A stretch of 64,000 nucleotides of DNA from contig JAMCQP010000072.1 in the NCBI GenBank assembly GCA_023381695.1, positions 1 through 64,000 of the forward strand. The letters run 5' to 3'. Positions 35,394 through 44,374 of the stretch are shown piece by piece. Source of the DNA: Bacillota bacterium. Its GTDB lineage: Bacteria > Bacillota > UBA5301 > JAMCQP01. Under the pieces are notes generated by a model, which was not told the origin of the DNA, searched no databases, and saw nothing but the letters and a program-made list of their open reading frames with translations. Each line of letters begins with the position of its first letter. Position 1 is the stretch's first letter. A program made the position numbers and the translations under genes.

Positions 35394-36575
35394 ATGCACC
35401 CCCTGAAGAACACCGCCGCCGTGCGGCAGCACAATATGGCGACGTTGTTGCAGCTCATCGAATCGCGCGGGCCCATCTCCCGGGCCGAACTCTCACGCAT
35501 CAGCGGCCTCAGCCAGCCGACCGTGTCCGGAGCCATGGAGGGAATCTTGAAAAGCCGGCTGGTTCGCGCCATCGGGGCGGGAGATTCCACGGGGGGGAGG
35601 CGGCCCGAGCTGCTTGCTTACAACGCCGAAGCGGGCTTCGTGGTAGGTGTGGACCTGGGTGGAACAAACCTGAAGCTGGGGCTCACCGATCTTGCCGGCA
35701 AAATCCTCCACCGCGTGGATGAACCAACCCCCAGGGAGAATGCCGCGGAGGGCTCGGTGACCCGGGCGATCTTTGCCGCCGTGGAACGGCTCGTGAAAGA
35801 GTCGGGGATAATGAAGAAGGATATTATCGGCATTGGCATCGGAGCGCCCGGCGTAACCGACCCGGATACCGGGCTTGTCGCTCTGGCCCCGGCGGTCGGC
35901 TGGAACAAGACCCCGGTCAAGCGCCTGCTCAGCGAGCGTTTCGGCCTCCCATGCCATGTGGATAATGACGTCAACGCCGCGGCGCTGGCCGAGATGACCT
36001 TCGGCAGCGGGCCCAGGCTCGGCAACTTCGTCTTTTTGGCCATTGGCACCGGTATCGGGGCCGGGGTTGTTATAGACGGAAAGCTCCACCGCGGAAGAAA
36101 CCACGCCGCCGGAGAGGTCGGCTATCTCGTTATCGATCATACCTGGAATCCCGGTTCGGTTACCGATTTTGGCTGCCTGGAGAGCATGGCGGCCGCCCCG
36201 GCGATCTTAAGGAAAGGCGTTTCCGTTCTCCGGGCGCCGGAGCATAACACGGATCCAGTGACCGTGGAAGCTGTCTTCGATCTGGCGCGCCGTGGGGACG
36301 ATGCCGCCGTCAAGGTTGTCGAGGAGGTCGCGGGATACCTGGGGATTGCCCTTGCCAACCTGGCGGTGGTTCTTGATCCGGAGGCGATCATCCTGGGGGG
36401 CGGGGTTTCCCAGGCAGGGGATCTGCTGGTTGAACTGGTGAAGCGCAAACTCAAGCAGGTCTCCCCCATCGTTCCCCAGGTCTATGTCTCGTCGCTGGGA
36501 GCGGACGCCGGGATGTTAGGCGCGGCGGCGCTGGCGATTGACGCTGCCAAGGAAAGGTTGTTGAACGCGATATGA
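35394..36575 (+). CDS. ROK-family transcriptional regulator (NagC/XylR type)
   Basis: This 393-aa protein has an N-terminal winged helix (about residues 12-65, ISRAELSRISGLSQPTVSGAM) and a C-terminal sugar-kinase-like ROK domain (GVDLGGTNLKLGLTD, GIGIGAPGVTDPDTG, VDNDVNAAALAEM). The usual ROK zinc cluster CxCGxxGCxE is reduced to FGCLE, so the metal site is probably lost. It overlaps the next gene by four bases, and probably senses a sugar and represses this operon. Confidence 0.88.
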   Translation: MHPLKNTAAVRQHNMATLLQLIESRGPISRAELSRISGLSQPTVSGAMEGILKSRLVRAIGAGDSTGGRRPELLAYNAEAGFVVGVDLGGTNLKLGLTDLAGKILHRVDEPTPRENAAEGSVTRAIFAAVERLVKESGIMKKDIIGIGIGAPGVTDPDTGLVALAPAVGWNKTPVKRLLSERFGLPCHVDNDVNAAALAEMTFGSGPRLGNFVFLAIGTGIGAGVVIDGKLHRGRNHAAGEVGYLVIDHTWNPGSVTDFGCLESMAAAPAILRKGVSVLRAPEHNTDPVTVEAVFDLARRGDDAAVKVVEEVAGYLGIALANLAVVLDPEAIILGGGVSQAGDLLVELVKRKLKQVSPIVPQVYVSSLGADAGMLGAAALAIDAAKERLLNAI

Positions 36576-38125
36576 AAGGTTCGGAACAGGCTGGACAGAG
36601 CCAGGCTGGACAGAGCCGTGTCGAGGTTCCGAGGGTGGGCCGCGATCCGGTCTACGTGGATGTTGTCTTGCAGCCCGGGTTCTCTTTTGCACGGGACCGG
36701 CTGGCTCGTTTCATGCTCGAGGTGAATGTGGCCCACGTGCTGATGCTTCTCAGGGAAGCCCATCTGGAAAGGCGGGACGGAGTGGCGCTCTTGAAGGCCA
36801 GCGGCCCGATGATGGAAAAGCGCGACGTTCCTGAGATCTACGATCCGGCCTTTGAGGATCTGTTCTTCATGATCGAGGTTCGAGCCGCCGAAATGGCTGG
36901 CGCTGACGCGGTGGGCAGCATGCACCTGGCGATGAGCCGCAACGACATGGATACGGCGATCTACCGCATGGCGGCGCGGGAGCGCCTGATCGAGCTGGCG
37001 ACGCTGCTGGCCTCCTTGCGCGGTTCGTTGATCACGCTTGCCAGAGATGAGATTGACACCATTATGCCGGCGTATACCCATCACCAGCAGGCGCAGCCAA
37101 CCACGCTGGGCCACTACCTGGCGGCGGTCGAGGCCGCCCTGGGCAGGGACTCGGAGAGGCTGGACGGCGCGTGGCGCCGCACCAATCTTTCCCCGCTGGG
37201 CGCCGCGGCCCTTGCCGGGACGGGATTTCGGGTGGATCGCGGATATGAGGCGGGACTTCTCGGTTTTGAGGGGCTGGTGGAAAACACCTACGATGCCGTA
37301 TCGTCCGCCGATTACCTGGCCGAGATTGCGTCCTGTTGCGCGGTCCTGGCCACGGACCTGAGCCGGTTTCTTAGCGACCTTCTCTTCTGGACGGCCAACG
37401 AGGTGGCGGCGCTCAAGCTGGACCCCTCATTTATTCAGGTCTCCAGCATCATGCCGCAGAAGCGGAATCCGGTGGCGTTGGAGCATCTGCGCGCCCTTGT
37501 GGGAAAGGCGCTGGGGGAAGCGCAATCGGCGTACCTGCTGCTCCACAACATTCCCTTCGGGGATGTGAATGACGCCGGCGAGCAGTTGCAGCCGGTGGTC
37601 CATGGACAGTGCGACCTCATGGGCCGGGCGCTTCGCCTCCTGGATCGGGTGGTTCGGGGCGTGAGCGTCGACCGGGAGCTGCTGAAACAGCGGGTAAAGG
37701 ACGGGTTTTCGATGTCGACCGAACTTGCTGATACACTGGTTCGGAAGGACGGCCTGAAGTTTCGCGCGGCTCACCAGGTGGTAAGCGCACTCGTGAACCG
37801 GCTCAACGCCGAAGGACGGCCATGGGGCCGATTAAACCTTAAAGAGCTTAACGCCGTGATGCGGGAAAAGACGGGACGGGATAGCGGGCTCTCCGCCGCC
37901 GATCTGGCAAAAGCCCTGAGCCCGGAGGAGTTCATCAGCCGCCGCAAGAACGCCGGCGCCCCGGCAGGCGAACAGCTTGGCCCTTATCTTGCCGGGCGTG
38001 CTTCGTCCTTGCGCGAAACAGAAAAGCTCTGGGCCGGTAGACAAAACTTGCTGGATGCTTACCGGGCGCGTCTATCGGCGGAGTGGCGGAGTGCGGCGGG
38101 GGCGCCGCAAGATCAAAATTTATAA
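36572..38125 (+). CDS. Argininosuccinate lyase-like enzyme (fumarase/aspartase superfamily)
   Basis: This is a 517-aa lyase of the superfamily that splits N-C or C-N bonds with release of fumarate or an analogue. It has SRND (122-125), YTHHQQAQPTTLGHYL (168-183) and the signature SSIMPQKRNP (291-300), as in ArgH. The operon has no arginine genes; it lies with a deacetylase, a ROK regulator and a sugar transporter, so a different substrate is likely. Residues 6-16 are two copies of QAGQS from a 15-bp duplication. Confidence 0.82.
   Translation: MKGSEQAGQSQAGQSRVEVPRVGRDPVYVDVVLQPGFSFARDRLARFMLEVNVAHVLMLLREAHLERRDGVALLKASGPMMEKRDVPEIYDPAFEDLFFMIEVRAAEMAGADAVGSMHLAMSRNDMDTAIYRMAARERLIELATLLASLRGSLITLARDEIDTIMPAYTHHQQAQPTTLGHYLAAVEAALGRDSERLDGAWRRTNLSPLGAAALAGTGFRVDRGYEAGLLGFEGLVENTYDAVSSADYLAEIASCCAVLATDLSRFLSDLLFWTANEVAALKLDPSFIQVSSIMPQKRNPVALEHLRALVGKALGEAQSAYLLLHNIPFGDVNDAGEQLQPVVHGQCDLMGRALRLLDRVVRGVSVDRELLKQRVKDGFSMSTELADTLVRKDGLKFRAAHQVVSALVNRLNAEGRPWGRLNLKELNAVMREKTGRDSGLSAADLAKALSPEEFISRRKNAGAPAGEQLGPYLAGRASSLRETEKLWAGRQNLLDAYRARLSAEWRSAAGAPQDQNL
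36587..36616 (+). repeat. 15-bp tandem duplication at the start of the ArgH-like gene
   Basis: CAGGCTGGACAGAGC occurs at 36587-36601 and again at 36602-36616, encoding QAGQS twice in the N-terminal tail. Confidence 0.9.
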
Positions 38126-38245
38126 GGATGGGAGGTGGTTAAAGAGGTTTGCAGAAATTGTGTGGCAGGGGTATGAAAAAGCATCAGAAGCGTGCAGAAG
38201 CATCACCGGGTTTCATGGCAGCGTATTAAAAAGGAGGTTGAACCA

Positions 38246-39523
38246 ATGCGTAAAAGATGGCAAGTAGTGACGGTTTTGGCGCTGGCCGCGACGCTGTTCC
38301 TTGTTCCGGGCGCCTCCGGCGTTTTCGCCAAGCAGGTCACCATCGAATACTGGCAGTATTACTATGAGAGCAAAGCCAAGACCATGGACGAGCTGATCAA
38401 GATCTTTGAAAAGCAGAACCCGGAGATCGTGGTCGAGCACAAGACTTTCCCGTATGAGCAGTTCAACCAGAAGGTGGCCATTTCCGTCCCGGCGGGCAAG
38501 GGTCCGGATGTCGTGAACCTGTACTACGGCTGGGCGCCGAAGTATGTTGAGGCCGGTTATCTGCAACCGCTGCCCGTGGACGAGTTTTCTCCCCGGATGA
38601 TTGAAAATGAATTCCTGCCAATGGTGGACGCCGTGAAGCTTAATGGGAAGTACTGGGGATTGCCCACCGCGGTGCGGGCGCTGGCTCTCTTCTGGAATAA
38701 GGATCTCTTCAAGGAAGCAGGCCTTGACCCGAACAAGCCTCCCCGCACCTGGGAGCAGCTACAGGATTACGCGGTAAAGATGACCAAACAAGATAAGGGC
38801 CAACTCCTCCAGGAGGGTTACGCCTGGAACGCCGGCGGCCAGGACAACCATGTCTTTGTTCAGGTCCTTCTGCGCCAGTGGGGCGTGAATCCCTTCTCGC
38901 CGGACAACAAGAAGGTCCTCTGGAACTCCAAGCCGGGTGGTTACGAAGCTTTCGAATGGTGGACGAATCTGGCCACCAGGTATAAGGTGGGGGAGCCCGA
39001 ATTTATGGGCGATTACCGGACCGCCTTTATCTCCGGCAAGGCCGCAATGATGATTGACGGGTCCTTTGCCCTCGGCACGCTCAAGAGCAAAGCCAAGGAC
39101 ATCAACTGGGGCGTGACGACGCTTCCGGTTCGCGAAGCCAACGGCGTCAAGTCCAATTTCGGCTCCTTCTGGCTCAACGGCCTGACAGTAAATGCCAGGG
39201 GCGAAAAGCGCGAAGCCGCGATCAAGTTCCTGAAGTTTCTTACCTCGCCCGAGGTCATGAAGAGATGGCTCACGGACGTGGGCGAACTGCCGGCGCGCCA
39301 GGCACTGGCCGAGGACGCCGATCTCCAGAAAGACCCGATCTACGGGCCATTCCTCGCGGGCCTGAAGTACGCCCATGCGACCTTCTTTGTGGACGAGACT
39401 TCCGAGCGTCAGGCGCTGATCGATGCGACCAACGAGGTTCTCCTCAAGGGAACCAACCCCAGGACGGCGCTTGACCAGCTTGTCCAGGCCGAACAAAAGG
39501 TTCGTGACGGGTATTTTAAGTAA
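38246..39523 (+). CDS. Sugar ABC transporter substrate-binding protein (family 1)
   Basis: This is an exported solute-binding protein of 425 aa with a signal peptide (cleavage near VFA-KQ). Family 1 motifs are present: TIEYWQYYYESKAKTMDELIKIFEKQNP, AGKGPDVVNLYYGWAPKYVEAGYLQPL, YWGLPTAVRALALFWNKDLF and GKAAMMIDGSFAL. AAGGAGG precedes the ATG at 38246; in-frame sequence from 38192 lacks a ribosome site. It probably delivers an oligo- or amino-sugar to the two permeases. No ATPase is encoded nearby, so a shared MsmK-like ATPase is expected elsewhere. Confidence 0.9.
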   Translation: MRKRWQVVTVLALAATLFLVPGASGVFAKQVTIEYWQYYYESKAKTMDELIKIFEKQNPEIVVEHKTFPYEQFNQKVAISVPAGKGPDVVNLYYGWAPKYVEAGYLQPLPVDEFSPRMIENEFLPMVDAVKLNGKYWGLPTAVRALALFWNKDLFKEAGLDPNKPPRTWEQLQDYAVKMTKQDKGQLLQEGYAWNAGGQDNHVFVQVLLRQWGVNPFSPDNKKVLWNSKPGGYEAFEWWTNLATRYKVGEPEFMGDYRTAFISGKAAMMIDGSFALGTLKSKAKDINWGVTTLPVREANGVKSNFGSFWLNGLTVNARGEKREAAIKFLKFLTSPEVMKRWLTDVGELPARQALAEDADLQKDPIYGPFLAGLKYAHATFFVDETSERQALIDATNEVLLKGTNPRTALDQLVQAEQKVRDGYFK

Positions 39524-39634
39524 GGTGATCCGGGACCGGCCGCGCGCCGGTTCCGGCTTCCGCAAAACCGAGAGGGGGGGATCAAATTCAAACTCAAACT
39601 CAGGCACCGGGAGGCGCTGTGGGGCTATGCCTTT

Positions 39635-40492
39635 ATGGCGCTGCCGCTCCTGTTTTTTCTCGGGGTAAGGATCTATCCGGCGCTCCTGGCGTTCAACGTG
39701 AGCCTGCATGAATGGGATATCATGTCACGGGCCAGGCCTTTTGTCGGCCTGGACAACTTCCGCCAGTTGGCCGCGGATCCCGTGTTCTGGAAGGCGGCCA
39801 CCAATACATTCTGGTACGTGGCAATCACCGTTCCCGCGGAATTGGCGCTGGGCCTTGCCGTCGCTTCCCTCATCCAGTCCGTCAACAAGTTTCAGGGCTT
39901 TTATCGAACGGTCTATTTCATACCATACATAACCTCAACGGTGGCGGTCAGCTGGGTGTGGCGGTGGCTCTACTTCAAAAACGGCGGCATCCTCAACCAG
40001 TTGCTCCTGGCGGTGGGGCTGCCGGCCCAGCCGTTCCTCTCCGGGCCGGCGCAGGCCCTGTATTCCATTGCCGCGGTGGTGGTCTGGCAGGCGCTGGGCT
40101 ATCAGGTCATAATTTTCCTGGCCGGGCTGGAGATGATCCCGCCGACTTTCAAGGAAGCGGCGAAGATCGACGGCGCCAACGCCTGGCAGATCTTCCGGCG
40201 CATCACGTTGCCGCTCCTGAACCCGACCATCGTCTTCCTGGCCGTTTTAGGAACCATCAGCTCGCTGCAGATCTTCGCGCAGATCATGAACATGACCTCG
40301 GGCGGCTCCGGACAGGGCGATCTGGGCGGGCCGCTGAACAGCACCCTCAGCCTGGTGGTCTATATTTACAGCCTGGCCTTCTACAAGTTCAAGATGGGCT
40401 ACGCCTCGGCGATCACCGTGGTTTTGTTCGCCGTCATTCTGGTGGTGACGCTGGTGCAGATGAAGGTGCTGAACAGGCGCATCGAATATTAG
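39635..40492 (+). CDS. Sugar ABC transporter permease (MalF/UgpA type); start uncertain
   Basis: This is an inner-membrane permease (285 aa from the ATG at 39635) with six helices and the EAA loop EAAKIDGANAWQIFRRITLPLLNPT. The true N-terminus probably lies upstream: codons 39581-39634 read in frame as a family-like basic leader (KLRHREALWGYAF), and GAGGGGGGG ends at 39580. No ATG, GTG or TTG exists there; the first codon would be ATC. A rare start codon or a miscounted G run could explain this. Confidence 0.85.
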   Translation: MALPLLFFLGVRIYPALLAFNVSLHEWDIMSRARPFVGLDNFRQLAADPVFWKAATNTFWYVAITVPAELALGLAVASLIQSVNKFQGFYRTVYFIPYITSTVAVSWVWRWLYFKNGGILNQLLLAVGLPAQPFLSGPAQALYSIAAVVVWQALGYQVIIFLAGLEMIPPTFKEAAKIDGANAWQIFRRITLPLLNPTIVFLAVLGTISSLQIFAQIMNMTSGGSGQGDLGGPLNSTLSLVVYIYSLAFYKFKMGYASAITVVLFAVILVVTLVQMKVLNRRIEY

Positions 40493-40513
40493 TGGCTGAA
40501 GGGGGGTGAAAGG

Positions 40514-41395
40514 ATGGCGGAAGGGGCCGTAAAGACCGGCAACGTGGATAATGACGGGAAAGTGCGCGCGGCAACCCGCGTCAAGGACCGGACATGGCTG
40601 TTGAAACATGCTATTTTGCTGGTGGGAATCCTGTTTATGATCTTCCCGTTCCTCTGGATGCTGGCGACTTCCTTCAAACAGGGCGCGGAGGTTTACGGGA
40701 TCAACCTGATTCCCAGGGAACCCACCTGGGCGAACTTTACCAACCTCCTCAAGGATACGGACTACCTGCGCTGGTACCTGAACAGCACGGTAGTGGCCAT
40801 GGTGGTCACGGCGAGCGAGTTGTTTTTCGATTCCATGGCGGGGTACGCTCTGGCCAAGCTGAGGTTTCCCGGACGGTCGATCATTCTGATGGTCATCCTG
40901 AGCACGCTGATGATCCCCACGGAGATGCTCATCATCCCCTGGTACATGATGTTTACAAAGGCCGGGTGGATCGACACCTTATGGGGGGTCATGCTGCCGG
41001 GGCTGATCTCCGCGTTCGGAGTCTTCCTCATGACCCAGTTTATGTCCGGAATTCCGGGAGATTTGCTGGATGCGGCGCGGATTGACGGCCTCAACGAGTT
41101 CGGAGTGTGGTGGCACGTGGCGCTGCGCCTGGTCAAACCGGCCCTGGCGGCGTTGGCCATCCTCGTCTTTCTGGGAAACTGGAACGCCTTCCTGTGGCCG
41201 GTGATCGTCATCGAGAGTTCGGCGACGCGGACTTTGCCGGTGGGCCTTTCGCTCTTCAGCGGGGGGGAGGCTGGCTCGGAATGGCAGTTGATTATGGCGG
41301 CGGCCAGCCTGGCGGTCATCCCGGTCCTGATGGTGTTTGCTTTCTTCCAGCGGCAGATCGTCCAGGGGATAGCTTTGACCGGGATGAAGTCATGA
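40514..41395 (+). CDS. Sugar ABC transporter permease (MalG/UgpE type)
   Basis: This 293-aa permease has six predicted helices, the segment IFPFLWMLATSFK after the first helix, and the EAA loop DAARIDGLNEFGVWWHVALRLVKPALAALAI. A stretch of about 35 hydrophilic residues precedes helix 1. GGGGGTGAAAGG precedes the ATG. It pairs with the preceding permease and ends the operon before the hairpin at 41425. Confidence 0.9.
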   Translation: MAEGAVKTGNVDNDGKVRAATRVKDRTWLLKHAILLVGILFMIFPFLWMLATSFKQGAEVYGINLIPREPTWANFTNLLKDTDYLRWYLNSTVVAMVVTASELFFDSMAGYALAKLRFPGRSIILMVILSTLMIPTEMLIIPWYMMFTKAGWIDTLWGVMLPGLISAFGVFLMTQFMSGIPGDLLDAARIDGLNEFGVWWHVALRLVKPALAALAILVFLGNWNAFLWPVIVIESSATRTLPVGLSLFSGGEAGSEWQLIMAAASLAVIPVLMVFAFFQRQIVQGIALTGMKS

Positions 41396-41424
41396 CCTGA
41401 CGCACTCTGAACTGATTGATGGAA

Positions 41425-41458
41425 CGGGCGCCTGACTCCTGGATGAGGCAGGCGCCCG
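41425..41458. terminator. Hairpin between convergent genes, candidate terminator
   Basis: CGGGCGCCTG (41425-41434) and CAGGCGCCCG (41449-41458) form a perfect 10-bp stem with a 14-base loop. There is no T tract on either side, so factor-independent termination is uncertain. It sits between the ends of the permease and the leftward PepSY gene. Confidence 0.5.
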
Positions 41459-41475
41459 CTGCCGGCTATCTGCTT

Positions 41476-42054
41476 CTAATGCTCTGATTCAACATGATCG
41501 TTGTCTGACTCATGGTCCTCCTTCTCTTTATCGCTTTCATGATCGCCTCGGCGGTCCTGCTGGCTATCCTGGGACAGTACCTGCGCGTTACCCGCATCGA
41601 TCTTCACGTCGGTGATCCCCGTTGTGGTTTGCACTCCCACACTGTAAACCACATTGCCATTTTCATTTTCCAGGGCTACGCCCGTTACTTTGCCGGGCAC
41701 GGCTTTCAAGGCGCTGGCTTCGGCTTGTTTGACGGTGATTTTGGCCACGGACTGCAAGGAGGTACTTTCCACTGCTTCGTTGTCCTGTCCCTCTTCGGCC
41801 GCGTCATGGCCCTGGCCTTCTTCTTTTGCTTCACGATCCTGGTTCTCTTTGTCTCCGGCGTCCTGAGGGTTGGCCGTCTTGATAGAGCTGCTGTAGGCTG
41901 GAGCCTGTTCATCTTGGGGGGTATTTGTTTGGGATGCCGGAGAAGCCGGTGCAGCAGTTTGCACAGCCTGGGCGGCGTTAACTGTATAAGCGCCCAGGCC
42001 GATGCCTCCAAGTAAAATACCCGCCGCCAGGAAAATCGTCAGCTTTTTATTCAT
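41476..42054 (-). CDS. Exported PepSY-domain protein with acidic, His-rich tail
   Basis: This 192-aa protein has an N-terminal signal peptide or anchor (residues 5-27), a low-complexity Gln/Glu/Asp-rich linker, and one PepSY domain (KITVKQAEASALKAVPGKVTGVALENENGNVVYSVGV). A C-terminal Asp/His/Glu-rich tail (DHESDKEKEDHESDNDH) could bind divalent metal. PepSY proteins of this size often sit beside two-component systems. The divergent pair here and the repeats at 42230-42262 suggest it is the target gene. GGAGGAATT precedes the ATG. Confidence 0.85.
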   Translation of the reverse strand: MNKKLTIFLAAGILLGGIGLGAYTVNAAQAVQTAAPASPASQTNTPQDEQAPAYSSSIKTANPQDAGDKENQDREAKEEGQGHDAAEEGQDNEAVESTSLQSVAKITVKQAEASALKAVPGKVTGVALENENGNVVYSVGVQTTTGITDVKIDAGNAQVLSQDSQQDRRGDHESDKEKEDHESDNDHVESEH

Positions 42055-42202
42055 CGGTAATTCCTCCTGACAAAGTTTTTAGGGACAAGTTTTCAGACGT
42101 TTCGTCATTTTTGCGGGGTCTCTTTGCGCGGATCTTCTAACGGTCTGTCACTGGCGGGCACCTCCTTCCCGTTTACCTGGATGGCCTTTTGGCTTAGAAT
42201 TA

Positions 42203-42208
42203 AGTATA
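42203..42208 (-). promoter_or_regulatory. Candidate -10 of the PepSY gene
   Basis: Read leftward, TATACT lies about 21 bases after the last of three TTTAAT-containing 11-bp units. There is no good -35, as expected for an activator-dependent promoter. Confidence 0.45.
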
Positions 42209-42229
42209 GCCTCCGGATCTTGGACAGAC

Positions 42230-42262
42230 ATTAAAGCCGGATTAAAAATGGATTAGAACCAG
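42230..42262. promoter_or_regulatory. Three tandem 11-bp repeats, probable response-regulator binding sites
   Basis: ATTAAAGCCGG (42230-42240), ATTAAAAATGG (42241-42251) and ATTAGAACCAG (42252-42262) abut exactly. An 11-bp period equals one helical turn and is typical of OmpR/PhoB/PmrA-type regulators binding as tandem dimers. They lie between the PepSY gene and the divergent OmpR-type regulator. Confidence 0.7.
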
Positions 42263-42268
42263 TTCTAA
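42253..42268. repeat. Palindrome TTAGAAC-CA-GTTCTAA
   Basis: Perfect 7-bp arms (42253-42259, 42262-42268) around CA, overlapping the third 11-bp repeat. It lies about 47 bases before the regulator ATG and could be an alternative or additional operator. Confidence 0.55.
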
Positions 42269-42314
42269 GGATCTTTTAATCTTTTTCTTGTAAAATAGAG
42301 AGGGGGTGTTGCGC

Positions 42315-43010
42315 ATGGAGGACAGTGTCCTGCCACGCATCCTGGTGGTGGAGGATGAGGCCAGTCTGGCCCGTTCTCTCCAACTGGAGCTGAATCACGA
42401 GGGTTACCATGTGGAAACGGCTCAGAACGGCTACGAAGCTCTGGGCAGAATCAGCGAAGACAGATGGGATTTGCTGATTCTGGACCTCATGTTGCCTGGG
42501 ATAGACGGGTTTGAGGTTTGCCGCCGGATCCGGGAGCATACGGATGTATCCATCATCATGCTTACCGCGCGGGATAACACCCTGGACAAAGTGAAAGGCT
42601 TTGAGATCGGAGCGGATGATTACGTGACCAAGCCTTTTGTGATGGAGGAACTGCTGGCCAGGATCCGGGCGCGGCTGCGGCGTCCGCCCGTGGCCCGCCA
42701 GGAGGGGAACAAACTGGTGATAAGGGATCTGGTCATCCGCCAGGACACGCGCCAGGTGGCGAGAGACGGCCGGCCTATCTCCTTGACCAGGCGGGAGTTT
42801 GACCTGCTGGTCTATCTGGCTGAAAACGCCGGTCTCGTTTTAAGCCGGGAAGCCATCTTGACGCACGTTTGGGGCTACGATTTTTATGGAAACACCAATG
42901 TGGTGGATGTTTATGTCCGCTACCTGAGAGCCAAGATAGATGAGCCGTTCTCTACCCAACTGTTGCACACGGTACGTGGGGTAGGCTATACGCTGCGGGA
43001 GGAAAAATGA
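42315..43010 (+). CDS. OmpR/PhoB-family response regulator
   Basis: This 231-aa regulator has a receiver domain with acidic pocket VVEDE, phosphoacceptor Asp57 in LLILDLMLPGIDG, Thr in IMLTAR and Lys in VTKPF. A winged-helix domain follows (LTRREFDLLVYLAENAGLVLSREAIL, VDVYVRYLRAKID, VRGVGYTLR). The ATG at 42315 lies behind AGAGGGGGTG. It is followed after one base by its kinase gene. Confidence 0.93.
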   Translation: MEDSVLPRILVVEDEASLARSLQLELNHEGYHVETAQNGYEALGRISEDRWDLLILDLMLPGIDGFEVCRRIREHTDVSIIMLTARDNTLDKVKGFEIGADDYVTKPFVMEELLARIRARLRRPPVARQEGNKLVIRDLVIRQDTRQVARDGRPISLTRREFDLLVYLAENAGLVLSREAILTHVWGYDFYGNTNVVDVYVRYLRAKIDEPFSTQLLHTVRGVGYTLREEK

Positions 43011-43011
43011 A

Positions 43012-44370
43012 ATGCGGTCCATTACCTGGCGGCTGACTTTGTGGTATGCACTGGTTTTAGCGGGCATCTTGATCTTTTGCGGCGCGGCGGCGCTGGGAGG
43101 CGTGCGTTATTTGCTTTTGACCGAAGCGGCCCGGGACGTGGAAACAGCGGTGGCAACCGTTCAGAAGCTCACCAGCCACAAAAATGGAAACGAGGAAGTT
43201 GATCATGTGGATCTGGATGACCCGGAGCTGACTGCTTCGGTTGAAAAGGGGATACTCTGGGTGCAAATAACCGACCAGGCCGGGCGGGTATTGAACAGTT
43301 CACGGGCTTTGGGAAAGGCGGCTTTAGCTCCCGGTTACACCGGACCGCCTGTCACGGCTGATTTCCGTGGAGAAAGGGTTCTGCTGGCGGGGGCGAAACT
43401 TACGGGCGGCACACTGGTGCAGGTGGCCCGGCCGTTGAGGAGGGAAGAGATTTTTCTCGGAACACTGGCCAGTGTCTTCGGGTTGCTCGCCCTGGCCGGG
43501 CTTTTGCTCGCCCTGGCCGGGGGGTGGCTGATTACCCGGGCGGCGCTGAGACCGGTGCAAGGATTAATCACCACGGCCAGGCGGATCAGCACGACGGATC
43601 TGAGCCGTCGTATTGCCTTACGCGGTCCCCGGGATGAATTATATGCGCTGGGAGAGACCCTTAACCAGATGCTGGACCGGCTGGAGCAGGGTTTTCGCAG
43701 CCAGCAGGAGTTTGTGGCCGCGGCGTCTCATGATCTGCGCACGCCTCTGGCGGTAATCAAAAGTTATACCGATTTGCTGAGCCGCTGGGGAAAAGATGAT
43801 CCGGCGGTGGTAAAAGAATCCGTCGAGGCCATGGCCAAAGCGGTGGCGATCGTGGAGCGGCTGGTGAAGGATCTGTTGCTTTTAGCCCGCATGCAGGCCA
43901 GAGTGCCCATGGATACCGCACCTCTGCCGCTGGAAAAGCTGGCGGAGGAGACGGTTCAGGATGCCAGGGCCATATCTCAAGAGATAACGGTTAAACTGGG
44001 CCCGGCGGAGCCCGCGGTGGTAGTCGCCGACGAATACCACCTGCGCCGTGCCATCTGGGCGTTGGTGGACAACGCCATCAAATATAGCCGTCCTGGAGGA
44101 GAAGTTACCCTGACCGTTACCGTGAATAAAGAGGAAGGAGAAGCGATCCTCTCCGTCATTGATACCGGGCCGGGCATAGCCGAGGCGGATCTGCCAAGGA
44201 TATTCGACCGTTTCTACCGGGGGGACCCGGCGCGCAGCCAGGGGAAGGGCTTTGGCCTGGGGCTTTCTCTGGCCAGAGAAATAGTGGTAGCCCACGGAGG
44301 GCGGATTACCGTGGACAGCCACCCCGATCGAGGCAGCCGGTTCAGCATCGTGCTGCCCTTACGGCCCTGA
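43012..44370 (+). CDS. Two-component sensor histidine kinase
   Basis: This 452-aa kinase has two transmembrane helices (about 10-32 and 150-172) flanking an extracytoplasmic sensor of about 115 residues. HAMP (about 173-225), HisKA with ASHDLRTPL (His240), and HATPase boxes N (ALVDNAIKYS), G1 (DTGPGIAEADLPRIFDRFYR) and G2 (GKGFGLGLSLA) follow. The sensor contains an acidic, His-containing stretch (EEVDHVDLDDPE) that could sense cations; that is a guess. Confidence 0.93.
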   Translation: MRSITWRLTLWYALVLAGILIFCGAAALGGVRYLLLTEAARDVETAVATVQKLTSHKNGNEEVDHVDLDDPELTASVEKGILWVQITDQAGRVLNSSRALGKAALAPGYTGPPVTADFRGERVLLAGAKLTGGTLVQVARPLRREEIFLGTLASVFGLLALAGLLLALAGGWLITRAALRPVQGLITTARRISTTDLSRRIALRGPRDELYALGETLNQMLDRLEQGFRSQQEFVAAASHDLRTPLAVIKSYTDLLSRWGKDDPAVVKESVEAMAKAVAIVERLVKDLLLLARMQARVPMDTAPLPLEKLAEETVQDARAISQEITVKLGPAEPAVVVADEYHLRRAIWALVDNAIKYSRPGGEVTLTVTVNKEEGEAILSVIDTGPGIAEADLPRIFDRFYRGDPARSQGKGFGLGLSLAREIVVAHGGRITVDSHPDRGSRFSIVLPLRP

Positions 44371-44374
44371 TGCT

